64,000 bases of DNA from Cyanophora paradoxa. Its lineage: Eukaryota; Glaucocystophyceae; Cyanophorales; Cyanophoraceae. The stretch spans positions 62,001 through 126,000 of the forward strand of contig QPMI01000615.1 in the NCBI GenBank assembly GCA_004431415.1, in the 5' to 3' direction. Under the pieces are notes generated by a model, which did not search any database, was not told the origin of the DNA, and worked only from the letters and a program-made list of their open reading frames with translations. A program made the translations under genes and the position numbers. Positions 10,989 to 22,488 of this stretch are shown here, piece after piece; the first letter of the stretch is position 1, and each line of letters starts with the position of its first letter.

Positions 10989-13900
10989 ATGGCGAGCCCA
11001 ACGGCACTTCCAGAGGGCGACGCTGAGCTCTGGAGCGGTGCGCCCACATCGCCGTCGTTGCCTGAAAGCGCTCTCGCCGACTCATTCTCGCCCCGCTGCT
11101 CAGTCAATGACACCATTGGACGGTACGCCAACCTGAACAAATTTGATCGTCCTGCCCTGACCGCCCCCCCCGGCGCCCGCAGTAACCTTGAGAGGTCCCC
11201 ATCCGCTCCTTGACGCTGGCATGATCAGCTCCGACACAGTACACGCCGTGCGCAGAGTTTTGGACAAGGCGCAGGGGGTCATGTCTTCGATTTTCGGCGA
11301 CGACAAGGAGCCTCAGCGCATCAGGTTTAGCCGGGTCTATCAAAAATACGTCTAGACATCTTTGATCGCCCGCGCAGCACCACGCAAATTAAGAAGGTGC
11401 CGACCGCAGTGGCCGCTGCACAACAAGCGCAGGCAAACAAGCCGAAGACGAGCACATTCTCCTTCTTTGGCGGAAGCGCATTGCTCAAGGAATTCAACCT
11501 AAGAGACCAGGTTGCCTCTGGCGGTGCTGGCATGACATGGTCCGCCATTTCTTTCTGGTGCTGGTCATGTTCCTGAAACGGGCCCGACAGGCGTATTCAC
11601 GCAGCCTCGCGGAAGAGCAATAACGAGGAGGTTTCTGTGTGGATTTTCGACAAGAAGGTGCCTGGTTGGACTTGTTGGTGGTATAGTCAACGTTAAACTG
11701 ATCATGAATGCAGATAATTGATAGGGTTCCTAAAAACAGCCAAGAGACTGCCCTCGAAATCGCACGCAAAGAGGTTTGTCGCATGCTTGTCTTGGCTTGA
11801 TAGCTGCCTGAGTTGTGGTGCAGGGCACTCAGGTGGCACGATTGCGGTGCACATGTCCATGTCATGGTATCAAGCAGCTTTGTTTTTCTAAGCGCCTGGC
11901 AGCCATCCGCATATCATCCGAGTGCTTAATTCTGCCGAAGAGAGCAGGTATATTTGCCAGACATTACATGCGCTTACGTATCTCAACTCTCTCATCAGCA
12001 AGGACATGGTTTACGTGACCGAACCTGTGGTTGCAAGTCTTGCCAACGTGCTTGGCGATTACAGAAACCTGCCGTCTGCACCGAAGCACGTTCTTGATGC
12101 GAAACTTCTCGAGCTCGAGGTATCCCCGATATCCCAATGTGATGAAAGTCATTTCCCACTGATCACAAGCGCAGATAAAAGGAGGGATGTTGCAGCTTGC
12201 AGAGGCCCTAAGCTTTCTCCACAAAGATGCGAAAATGATACACCGCTTTTTGAGCCCGGAGAGTATCTTTCTTACAGCGAAGGTAAGTGATTGCGGATGT
12301 TTCGTCTAGAACATCCTGAGACCTTCTTCTGCAGGGTTCCTGGAAGCTGAATGGATTCGGCTTCTCCGTCTATTGTGTGTTTGGTTTTGCAGGTCTTTTA
12401 ATTTTTTTGACTTGTGTATTTCCGCAGGGAACCCGGACAGCTCATCCAAGGTCCTTTACGTCCCGTTTCGATTCCTTTCGTAACTAACGTTACGCACTGA
12501 AAATGAGCAGCCTCCAACAGTGCAGTACGAGTCTGATGTCACAAGCCCGTTTCCGTTGCAGCCCCAAATGGGGTGGTCAGGTCTCCAGATGAATCACTCA
12601 TTTTATTTGAACTGTTCTTCTGATACAGGTGTGCAGCTCCGGAGCTGCTTGCCGGAGAAAGCTATGATTACTCTGTCGATATGTTTTCCCTTGGTCTTCA
12701 TTTTTTTGTTGCTTGTTACTTGTGCTCTGCTCATTTGTGTAACAGGAAGTCTCTTGTATTCTGTGTTTAATTCTGGCAAGACGCCCTTCTCTTCAGCAGG
12801 TGTGATATCAGCAACCGAAATGATTCCACTGTGGCTAACAGATCGCCTCAGAGAGGAACATGACTGTGTTCCGCAAGCAAGTGACCACAGGCTCATTCCC
12901 TCTAGAGAATGTTCCTTTGTCCCTACAAGGTGATGCCCACAGCTGTTTCGCTCATTTGTGGCATTGAGTCCAGTGCACAGATGTCTTAAAGCAGCTTCTC
13001 TCACATGCACCGAAGAACCGTCCCGATGCCAAGACCTTCTTATCATCAGCTTACTTCAATGATGTCGTAAATGACGCTCCAATTTCTTTTCTGAATTTCA
13101 TCCGCTAATCTTTGCTATCCGCCTTCATTTGACAGCTTTTCAAGGGTGATTGCTTGGTTGAATAGTATCCGGTTTCGAACCATGACAATCGTCTGCAGCC
13201 ATCCGATACTTGGACACGTTGCTAGAGAGGGACAACAACAGCAAGGCGCAGTTTTTCAAGGCACTTCTCACTCTCTTGCCGAAATTTGAGCAGAAAATTG
13301 CGATTCAGAAGGTTGTTGTGTACTCGCTCTCTTGTCTTAGTTTGCCTCACCATCTCCAACAGGTTTTGCCTCCAGTTCTCGCCGAGCTCCGACATGCAGC
13401 TCTCCTTCAGCACACGCTGCCAGTCGTCATGACTATTGCTGAGAATCAGGAGACTGCAGATTTTCAAAGAGATACTCTTCCTGCTCTCGAGCCAGTTATG
13501 GCTTCAGCAAATGACACTGCGGATGTTATTTTCATCCTGTGAGCTTGCTCATTATAATCTGTCAACTTACCATGTCTCTAATCGCCGTTCTCAGGCTGAA
13601 GCATATGCATACTCTTCTTAGCAAAAGCACGCCGGACGCCCTGAGAGACTGTAAGCAAACCAATGTCAGCAATGTGTGTTCAGTGGTGCTTACCACCATA
13701 CTCAGTTGTACTCCCAATGGTGTTCAAGGCATACGAGGGCTCAGCCAAGGATGTCCAAGACGAAGCTGTAAAGTCTACGGCATTGTTTGCTGACAAGGTG
13801 GTAGTTCTGCTGTCTTCTTTCTTTTTCTGTTGCTCACCGTCAATATCTAGATCGAGAAATCCACACTGCGCTCCTCAGTTCTGCCAAGGCTTCTGGTAAA

Positions 13901-15546
13901 TTGGAGTACTCGCATTTAACGAGCTAGCGACTAATGCTCTTGCATTGAAGAATATCATCATGGAGACGTCGACGGATACCTTGCGCCAGAATGCCCTAAT
14001 CGTCCTGTCCAAGATTTTGCACCTGCTCGACCGCTCTAGCCTGGAGGATCCAATCATGCCCGCCTTGGAAAAGGGCATAGCAGCTGATCGCTCGCAGCGA
14101 ACTGTGGTCTGTGCTTCGTCCACTCAAACACATTTGGCTATGATCGACCTGCACGGCAGGTCTGCATTCTCGGTGTTTATGAACAGATTTCGAGGCAGCT
14201 GGGCGAAGAGGCAGTTGCAACGAAAGTGCTACCTGTTCTCTGCCCCATGATGTCGGCATTTTCTTCTCACTCAGGCTCCCATCCACTGATTGCATGTGCA
14301 CAGGTATGAGCGTTCACTTAAATTGGAGCAGGTGGGTGTTTTGTGCACTTCCAGCCGCGGTTACGTATGTATGGCATGTGACATGTTCGCAGTTCCTTCT
14401 ATTTGTCAACAGCATCAAGAATCTGATTAAGCGGATTGAGGCAAAGAGGTGCCTCGAGCTGAAGGAGACTGAAAGAGTCGAGGAGCAGGAGTCGGGCAAG
14501 CGCATTCAAGCACCTGGACACAACTCATTGCTAGATGATGCTCCTAAGAAGGGCCACGATGATGATACAGACTGGTCCAGCATTGCTGCTGGGGTGAGTT
14601 AAATTTCAGTTTCTTTTTGATCCCTGATCGCTTAGTTTGTTCGCAGGGCGCCGAATCGCAGAAGTCTGCACCCAGAGCCGAGCCTCGACAGAAGAAGGCA
14701 GAGGTCCTGCCTGCGCTGCTTGGTGACTCTCTGCTTAGTGACGAGGTTCTCCCAAGCAACAGTCAAATGGCTCCTTCGCGGGAGGAGCTGCTTCCAAAAA
14801 AGCTCGATCTGCCTGCTGTGTCTCAGTCACCAGTTCCGGTTGCTTCAGCCCAGTCTTCTGCAATGTCCGTGTCCCCTGTATCTTTCGGTTCTCTGGCGTC
14901 AGCAGCCACTTCCCGGTCACACTCTCTGCCCTTCAGCTCTATTTCGTCGTCGTCTGCACCAGCCAACTCTCTTCAAAGCCTTGCAACTCCGTATTCCATG
15001 CAGTCTATGCAAGCAATGCAGCCCCAAGCGGCCTCTCAGCTGTCGTGGCCAGCCCAGCCAACTGCTCAACAGAGTATGCAGGCTTTGCCCACCGCGTCTG
15101 CATTTGCGCAGCCCATGGCTGCAGGCATGAACATGCAAAGTATGACCAGTACCACCTCCCTTCAAACCCTTGCAGCTCCGTATTCAATGCAGTCAATGCA
15201 AGCAATGCAGCCCCAACCGGCCTCTCAGCTGTCGTGGCCAGCCCAGCCAACTGCTCAGCAGAGTATGCAGGCTTTGCCCACCGCGTCTGCATTTGCGCAG
15301 CCCATGGCTGCAGGCATGAACATGCAGAGTCTCTCAAGTCTTCCGGCTACAGGCCAACTGCATTTTCCAGGCCAGTCAGGCATGCAATCCATGATGGCGA
15401 TGCAACCAGGCATGCAATCCATGATGGCGATGCAGCCAACTGGCACTGGAGTGCCGATGCAACCAGCTGGCATGGGCAGCATCTCGTTGCCCATCGGCTC
15501 CCCGCCGGGTATGCTCGGCAACAGCACAGGTGGTAGCCTTCTTTAG
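10989..15546 (+). CDS. SCYL2-like pseudokinase with HEAT-type repeats and Met/Gln-rich tail
   Basis: SCYL2/CVAK104 proteins are kinase-like adaptors of clathrin-coated vesicles. After a non-conserved N-terminus, conserved blocks follow family order: FNLRDQVASGGAGMTW, VSVWIFDKK, TYVTEPVVASLANVLGDYRN, LQLAEALSFLHKDAKMIHR, GSWKLNGFGFSVY and APELLAGESYDYSVDMFSLG. HxD and DFG are replaced, as expected of the pseudokinase. HEAT-like helices follow: YLDTLLERDNNSKAQFFKAL, LLPKFEQKIAIQKVLPPVL, YIVPMVFKAYEGSAKDVQDE, LRQNALIVLSKILHLLDRSS. A linker has SLLDDAPKKGHDDDTDWSSI. The last exon (14647-15546) is Ser/Pro/Gln/Met-rich with two 63-residue tandem repeats. About 13 introns. The start at 10989 is the first ATG with a good frame. 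Confidence 0.85.
14971..15438 (+). repeat. Coding tandem repeats: 189 bp x2 and 30 bp x2
   Basis: A 189-bp unit (63 codons, beginning SLQSLATPYSMQSMQAMQP) starts at 14971 and again at about 15160, nearly identical. Immediately after, a 30-bp unit encoding GMQSMMAMQP is duplicated at about 15379-15408 and 15409-15438. Both keep the reading frame of the SCYL2-like tail. Confidence 0.9.
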
Positions 15547-15580
15547 AAAGAGCCAATTGTTCAGGAAGTAGCCAACCGAC

Positions 15581-15967
15581 TGCTCTTTCTAAGCTACGGG
15601 CGCGACCGGACCTCCTACCTCGGCGCTTTGACTTTACCCGTGCTGTTACGGATAGAGCATAACCCGCAGGGACTGGTGCCCTGATGGAGAAAAGGGAATT
15701 GGAGCCTAGCTAGCTACGAGCCGAGCAGGCGCTTCGCGTCCACGCCGGTGCCGTAGCGGATGAAGATGCTCCTGCGAGAACGATTACGATTACGATCGTA
15801 ATCACGGTTGCGGCGGGCTATAGGCGGGGGGAGCCCTGGCCTGATTACGATTACGATTACGATCGTGCGGGGCCCTGCGGGTTACGCTCTATCCCTAACA
15901 GCACGGGTATAGTTAAAGCGTTGACGGTCTAGGAGTGGTCCCGCGCGCCCGTAGCTTAGAAAGAGCA
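15581..15967. mobile_element. Composite foldback element between convergent genes
   Basis: The left end is TGCTCTTTCTAAGCTACGGG (subtype 1, forward) and the right end GCTTAGAAAGAGCA (subtype 2, reversed). The 387-bp unit therefore has imperfect terminal inverted repeats of about 90 bp. The interior carries the GGCGCTTCGCGTCCACGCC block and two GATTACGATTACGAT arrays. It fills the gap between the SCYL2-like stop (15546) and the stop of the next minus-strand gene (15973), leaving 34 and 5 bp. No target duplication was seen. Confidence 0.85.
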
Positions 15968-15972
15968 ATGAG

Positions 15973-18531
15973 CTAGCTGATGATATTCGAACCTGAAGCA
16001 AAGATCCGTGCTAAAACGGTTTGAACAAGTGTTTCTAGTCGCACTTGGGCAGCATAGTCCAACTGGTAAATCTTGCCGAATGTTGTTGCCAGAGTGTGGG
16101 CGTCTGAGTCCTCGTAGATTGCAAGTTTGGCAGAGCTACCGGTTGGAAGCATGACCTGAAGACATTCCAGCACGGGTCAGAGAGGATCAGACACGACATG
16201 TTGATGCCCTGCACCTTGAGGTACATGATTGGTTGTGTTCTGGGTCTACATGATCTGGGTCTTTCGGTTGAGCGGTTGCAATGCGATTGCGATTGCGAGA
16301 GTTTCCTGGGTGGCGTTGGCGACTAGTAGCATAGAAAAATGTCGACAACAAATGACGGACCCTTTTGGTTTTCCGAGTTCTTCAAGCTGCTTGACCTTCT
16401 CTGCTCTTGTCTCGATCCCTCTTCTGGTGCGTTCAACGAAATCGGTGAATCCTTTTGGCACGTGTCGCTTGTTTGACCTACGAAAAGGTAATGATGCACA
16501 AGCAAGTCATCCATCATAAAAAGACATACACATTCGGGCTCCCATGAGTTGTTGGTTTAAATGTGCAGTAAGCTTGAACCTCTTGCTCCTCAGTTGTAAG
16601 AGGAGTTGCCCTTGACTCTTGTTTGTGCAACTGAGCCGGTGATGGAACAGCCTGCTCTTTCCTCAGCAGCAAGCTCGATGGATTTGGATAGCAAAGGCAG
16701 AGAAAGTCAGGAGAACCTTCAAGGCGAATTTCGGCCTGCTGAACTGGTGAGAGTACAGCGATGCAATCTTTTTGCTCTCCTCATTGATAGCAGGCCGAAA
16801 CGTACATCCCTGTTGGCAGCGAATGAGCAGCAGGGAAACATGCAAGTGTGAAACACACCTCCAGCTCTTGTTTCTCAAGCTCCTTCCTGATAGACTCCTT
16901 CCTTGCGCGCAGCTCTTGTGCCTGATGTGATCGTGAACAAAGCGCCCTTGCTGGATGAGGAAATAAGATAAAAAAACCTTGTGCATGAGAATCTGGTAGC
17001 GGTGTTGTGGGCTCTGTGCATACATTGCTTGTAGCTTCGACATAAATCGCTGGTCACTCGCAACCTGTGTCATAAGGCATCAAATTTCGCATTGTGTGAG
17101 AGTGATAACCGTAGCAGAGACCAACCGCAAGTTGCTTGGAATGCTCGTTGAGTGTTGGCGCGAAGGGCAGTTTGCTTTCGAAAGGTATGAATCTCAAATG
17201 CCTTGTCGGAGTGTATGCAAGCCTGCGTACACTTGTAAAACACAAGCCAATTGCACTAGGTCTGGACCCTAGAATCTTAATCATAATCCCCATAGTGTTC
17301 TAAATCGTTCTCGTAATCGTGATCGTAATAGAACGCTGAGTCAAGAGGATGCGAATTTCGCACTTGTTTGTATATAAGCGGCGTAGAACCTTCAGCACAT
17401 GGCTTTCAACCTACAATTGTTCTCAGAAGAATCCGCGAAGAAGGAAACTCGCAATTCGGGTTACCATGCTATCCTGGAGTCCATCAACATCCCCTGACAA
17501 GACTGAAGATGCCTCGGCTGCATTGGCAGACCCACTGCGTGCTGCAAGCTGCCTCATGACCCTGCAATAAATGAGCCCATGCATCGGATAACAATGAACT
17601 AGATCAGCCAGGAATGCCTGAAAAAAGTCGCGAAGGAGACGTATCCGGTATCCTCGGGATCCAGCAGTGTCCACAGCTTCCCAGTTATGAGGCGGTCCAT
17701 CGGCCTACTCCCATCGTGAGAGATAAATCCAAGGCGGGAACACGCTGCCTGCAGCTGCTTGAATGTGAAGGATTGCCTCCCTTCCGTGTCGATCTCGTTG
17801 AAAACGGCTCTGAGTTCCTGCACGAACACTGTCTGAACATCATGTGAGAAAATGGACACTAAATCACTCTGGACCTTTTCGAGACGAAGGCGGGCGAGCC
17901 TGTGAGATTCCAATGAAATTGAGGGCTTTGACGGCCCAGCCGAACCCAACTCGCTGAGCCGCTCCCGTATCACGCTTCTGTGCAATGCCTCCGCATGGAA
18001 ATGATCCTAAAAAAGCGTTGGCAATGGCGAATTGAACTATTCTAAACCGAAAAGCGGAAAACGGAAAGCAAATGAATCAATCCAGATTCAGTTGCAGAGT
18101 ATCGGAAAAAAAGCTAATTGTAATCGAATATGAAGATCGAGGCAAGGACTAACTCAGCGCACGTGGATAGTCCAGCCTTCTGGGAGCGCGCGATGCGAGC
18201 TCCGCACAGATGTTGCCAATGACTCGTTAAGAGGCTCATCTTCTGGCCGGTACGCATCCAGCAGGACGAGAGAGCAGCTGGAACGCGGCGGCGAGCCTCG
18301 CGAGGCGGGAGTTGAAACCCCCTCATCTGCCGCGTATGCGTTCTCTTCACCATAAGCCGCGTCGCTCGATGGCGCCGAGCGGGGCCTGCGGCTTCTCCGT
18401 TTCCTCTGGCTCAGCTCGCTAGCCCAACGAAACAGCCTGCGAGGCACTTTCAACTATGCAGCATTCGGCGTATGCACGGTCAACGCGGCTCACTTCACAT
18501 CGCCCAGGCGCGTTATCAGCTCCTGCGCCAT
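15973..18531 (-). CDS. EF-hand/coiled-coil protein, ciliary or centrosomal type
   Basis: Role unknown; the layout resembles protist ciliary proteins. The likely start is at 18531 (MAQELITRLGD) with an intron to a basic segment LKVPRRLFRWASELSQRKRR. An exon DHFHAEALHRSVIRERLSEL follows. Next come two degenerate EF-hand-like units: VFNEIDTEGRQSFTFKQLQA and LWTLLDPEDTGYVSFATFFR. Further on are two motifs of the F-x-P-x-[IL]-N-x-x-S-K-x-[IL]-A type, LPFAPTLNEHSKQLA and CTFRPAINEESKKIA, then MPKGFTDFVERTRRGIETRA. The C-terminal module contains LPTGSSAKLAIYEDSDAHTL and YAAQVRLETLVQTVLARI. The FxP..N motifs and this C-terminal module are what I associate with axonemal and centrosomal proteins. Exon joins around 17000 and 18100 are uncertain. 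Confidence 0.6.
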
Positions 18532-18863
18532 CGGCCTTACGGCCCTCCACGGGCTCCAGGCTGGGATCAATCGCAGCGTGGCTTGCGCCTCCGTGGCTTG
18601 CGCCGCAGCGTGGCTTGCAGAAACTGAGGAGGCTGCAGAAACTGAGAATGCTCCGGGAACCTCACCTGGCAAACGGCTAAAGGGGGGTACAGAGAAAACA
18701 ATTTCTGGAGTTAGCCAAGCGTGCACGTACGCGCAACTTTGGCAGCTCTTGACGTGTGTGCAACGTTGCTGGTCTTGTAGCTGTGACGTGTGACCTTAGA
18801 TCGCGAAGGCGACCGAGAACCTCGAGCTCGCGCCCCGGCCAGTCTCCGGGCGCCCTCGGCTGC
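18532..18863. promoter_or_regulatory. Divergent promoter between two coiled-coil genes
   Basis: About 330 bp separate the putative starts. The gap has imperfect repeats such as GCCTCCGTGGCTTGCGCCGC / GCAGCGTGGCTTGCAGAAAC and AACTGAGGAGGCTGCAGAAA. Shared regulation is inferred from spacing only. Confidence 0.4.
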
Positions 18864-21800
18864 ATGGATGCCGCAGGAGAGCCCCCCGCCACAGAAGACG
18901 CGCCCGTAGCAGCAGCGCACCAGCCTGCGGCTCAGCCTGAATTGTCGCGTAGCTCCTCAGCTTCACACAGCCGGCCAGCTTCGGCTCCGAGGGCAGCAGC
19001 CGAAGACCGGCAGCTCGAGGATGCGGTCATTGCGGTGGTTGAGCAAGCAACAGCGGGGGCGGTTGCTGGTGCCGACGGTGCCACAGCGACAGCCGATGCG
19101 GCTGCGAGACCTGAAGCTGCAGCGGCTTCAGCCCCTGCGTACCGGCAGTCTGTGGATGTGCCTGTCAGTGGGCAGATCAAGAGCGGTGTCGTTGCTGCGG
19201 CCACTGAAGGTCCCCACGCCGAACAGGAATCGAGCCCTCAGGAACAGGCTGCCTCGGTCCCCTCTTCGAAGCTCCCGGGTAAGTCAAGGGCGCATTCATG
19301 CTAGGCTCTCCGCATTTTGACGCCTTTTTTTTGGAGTGAGGAAAAGCAAAACCGAGAAATCGAAAATCCCGGCAAGTCATGGCGTAACCTTTATCCACAT
19401 TTTCCACGCTCAAATCTGCAATGCAGACACCTGTACGTCAAGAACCGGGGATGCTAAAGCCAATTCATCAAGACGAGGGCGCGCCATCTGAACCCCCGGT
19501 TGAAAAGCGTACTTCAGAGCAGCATTGGCAAGCCATCAAAGAGCTTGAGAAGAAGAAGCTGGCGCTGAAAAAAAAGCGAATGACTGAAGATATGCGGAAA
19601 ATCGAGGAGTGGCAAATCACTGTGGGCCTCTGCAAGATATGTCTATTTAGAAATTTGATCTGATAATCTCCTCAGGCGGAGGCATTGAAGAAGAAGCATG
19701 AAGAAGACAAGGAAAGGAAAAGGCAGGAAGTCATGGAACGTATCCGCGAGAGGGAGAAACAGCGCCTGGAGGAGCAGAGGATTCGGAAGGAGAAGGAAGA
19801 AGCAGTTTTACAGGTAATCGTAAACGCAATTCTAAGCTTGCTAAAGAATCCATACAGCGCGCTTTCGTTATCGCAACCTAAAGTTCTGGGCTTGAGCTCC
19901 ATCTCTAATAAATTGCGCTATTTGTGATCGCACTCGTTTTTTCAGGCCATTGGAGAGGTCCAAAAGAGCAGACAGGAATTCGAGAAGCAATTTTTTACTC
20001 CTCTTCCACCAATTGAAGCAAGGAGAAGGAAGTACAAAGAGCCATCGTCGACACAAGCAGCAGCAAGCGCAGAAGCGTCAACGTCAAGCGCTCAAGTCGC
20101 TCGACCCCCCAAAAGATCGGATGCAGGGTTCAAGCCATTGTTTGCTCGTCTGGAAGAACAATTTAAAGCAAGGTCTGCAGCAGTAAAACAAACCTGAAGG
20201 CTTGTTGACTGAGACTGCGAAATAGAGAAGCTGCAGAACAAGAAAAAGTGCGTCAGGTCATCACAAAAATGCGGGGTACGAACTTTTCGTGGTATATCTT
20301 GCATACCTCACTCAAGCACTGTACTCAGAACGATACCGGCCCCCCGACTATGGTGCACTCGGACTCTGATAAAGTGCATTCTTCTCCGACTTTATTTATA
20401 CGCAGATGAGATGAAGGCAAGAGAGAAAGAAATTCTGGAGCGCCTGGAGCTTGCTGAGAGACAGAAGAGACTGGAGAGAGAAGCGAAACAGCGGGAGGAG
20501 ATGGAGCGTGCACCTGGGATGAACGTTTACAAGGGTCGAACACGGGTACTTCCCACTTGAAAGTGTACACGCTGGGGCAATCGCTTATCCTTTCATTCAG
20601 GCCAAGGTTGAGCAAGAGATTGAAGAGCGCAAGAAATTGCAAAGAGAACAGGAAGAGGCTGTGCGGCTCCGATTAGAGCGAAAGCAACAGTACGCCAAAC
20701 TCGTTCGCGAGGTGTGTCATGTTTCTTGTTGTCTCTCTTTATGCGGCTTGCACATCAAAGCCAGTAGTAATCAGGTTTCGACAGGTTTTCGTTGCAAAAC
20801 ACAGTGAACATGATCAGGAGCACGATGGGCCAAGCAGTCGTGCTGTCAGAGCGGAAAGAAATGGAAATCGTGAGCATAGACACAAGTCCAAGAAGCACAA
20901 TCATCAACATCGCTCACGGAGCTTATCTCGGAGTTCACGGTCCTCGGCATCTGGAGATAGGCTTCCAACGATTATCAAGAAGGGCAAGAAGGAGAGTAGA
21001 GACAAGATACCAACGAAACGTCAGGAAGGTAGTGTGATTTTGTTTTGCATTGAGTGCGGTTTTTTTTATGCTTCGCGTTCAGCATCTTCTTCATGGCACC
21101 ATCATGAAGTGCTTCCGCCTATAGACAACCGAAATGCAATGGTGAGCAACTCTGCTGACTGTAAGACCGTTTGGTGACACTCACATTGCTGGGCAGGTTC
21201 TCAGACCATTGTCAGACACAGCTGTGCAGCGACAAAATGATCGCTATGGCCAGTCGCTCACTCGAAAGCTGCCTGCTGAAGATTTCGTTGATGGCCAAAT
21301 TGTTGGTCGAGAATCAACACTGCCCCAACGCTCACTGAAGAGCAGGGAAGACATCCCGCCAGCTCCAAATGACCTAGAGTCCGCCGTCCAACATTTTGTG
21401 ATTGAAAATCTTTTAAGAGATGTCGAAAAAGAACTGTGTATGCCATCCGGTTCAGGAAGCAGTGGTGAGCTTTTGAGTTCATTTTTTTTTGTTGAGTTCA
21501 TTTTTTTTGTATGTCATGTAATGATTACTGCAGACAGATCCAAACAAGTCAGTGCCTCCGAGTCCGAGAGCGAGGATGTCTTTGAGTCCAGTGAATTCAC
21601 TGACTCCAGTAGAAGCTCCAGCTCTCATCGAGCCGGCGACCCCAACATTCTCTTGAAGCAAGGCCGGGCCGGGCCCCGCGGCCGGCAACGCCATCCTTCG
21701 CCAAAACCGCCTCAAAAGAAGAAACCAAGGCCACCCAAGCTCGAGCAATTACAGCTTGTGAAGAAGGAGGCTGAACAACCCGAACCAGAAAAACGTCGGC

Positions 21801-22051
21801 CAAAGAAGCCCAGGCCACCTGTCTTCGATCGGCCAAAGAGGCCCAAGCAAGAGGTTTCAGCCCGCGTAAATGACCACCCTCCAACAAAGCGGCAGCTGCT
21901 TGCCAAAATCAAGCAAGAGATGCGTGGTCGTGAAGAATTTTCCAATCCAATCGATCTTTCGGCTGACGATGGTCTCCTTGATGAGGATGGGGATTTAGAC
22001 AGCTACATCGCCGCTTTCAGGACGAAGATCGCAGTGCTTCAGTCACAGTGA
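18864..22051 (+). CDS. Long charged coiled-coil protein, unrecognised
   Basis: No family is recognised. The protein starts MDAAGEPPATEDAPVAAA, an Ala-rich disordered segment (exon to 19278). After an intron comes a long Lys/Glu/Arg-rich helix: EKKKLALKKKRMTEDMRKIE, ALKKKHEEDKERKRQEVMER, REREKQRLEEQRIRKEKEEA, and further exons with EILERLELAERQKRLEREAK and RKKLQREQEEAVRLRLERKQ. The distal part has an Arg/Ser/His stretch (HQHRSRSLSRSSRSSASGDR) and a conserved-looking segment (DLESAVQHFVIENLLRDVEK). An acidic Ser-rich run, a Pro/Lys-rich basic segment and a final acidic end (SADDGLLDEDGDLDSYIAAF) follow. Its coiled coil and divergent ciliary-type neighbour would fit a cytoskeletal role, but this is inference. 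Confidence 0.75.
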
Positions 22052-22105
22052 TGTGTGTTTATAATATACCTTGGTTTCGGATTCATTTTCGTTGGGGTCA
22101 CGGTT

Positions 22106-22207
22106 TGCTCTTTCTAAGCTACGGGCGCGACCGGACCTCCTACCTCGGCGCTTTAACTGTACCCGTGCTGTTTGGGATAGAGCGTAACCCGCAGGGACTG
22201 GTGCCCT
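22106..22207 (+). mobile_element. Dispersed element, truncated copy (terminal 102 bp)
   Basis: Begins TGCTCTTTCTAAGCTACGGG, subtype 1, and breaks off after GGGACTGGTGCCCT. The fixed end is kept and the other end is missing, as in the copy at 27157. It starts 55 bp after the stop of the coiled-coil gene, near the change from moderate to high GC sequence. Confidence 0.9.
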
Positions 22208-22488
22208 ATACTATGATATGTACACTGCAGCACCGCTGCCGCGGGCCCAGCCCACTAGCTAGGCCTAGGTCACCCACCATCCGGGCCCTGTGTGCACTCT
22301 CAGAGGGGTAATGCTCCTCCGGATCCCCACAGATCTAGACACTGGCAACTGGCACATGTATACGGCGCCACCGGGTGCTAGCTGTGTACGTACCCCTCGT
22401 CTGGCGACCCCGGCGCCGACCCGCGGGCGCGCGTATATCCAGACCGGCCGCGCCGAACCGCATCGTTCGACGCTGACGCTCGCATCTC

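Noticed and set aside
15540-15553. TTTAGAAAGAGC at the SCYL2-like stop resembles the element end CTTAGAAAGAGC
   Set aside because: The match is short and lies in coding sequence plus stop codon, with no further similarity upstream. Probably chance, though curious given the composite element 30 bp away.
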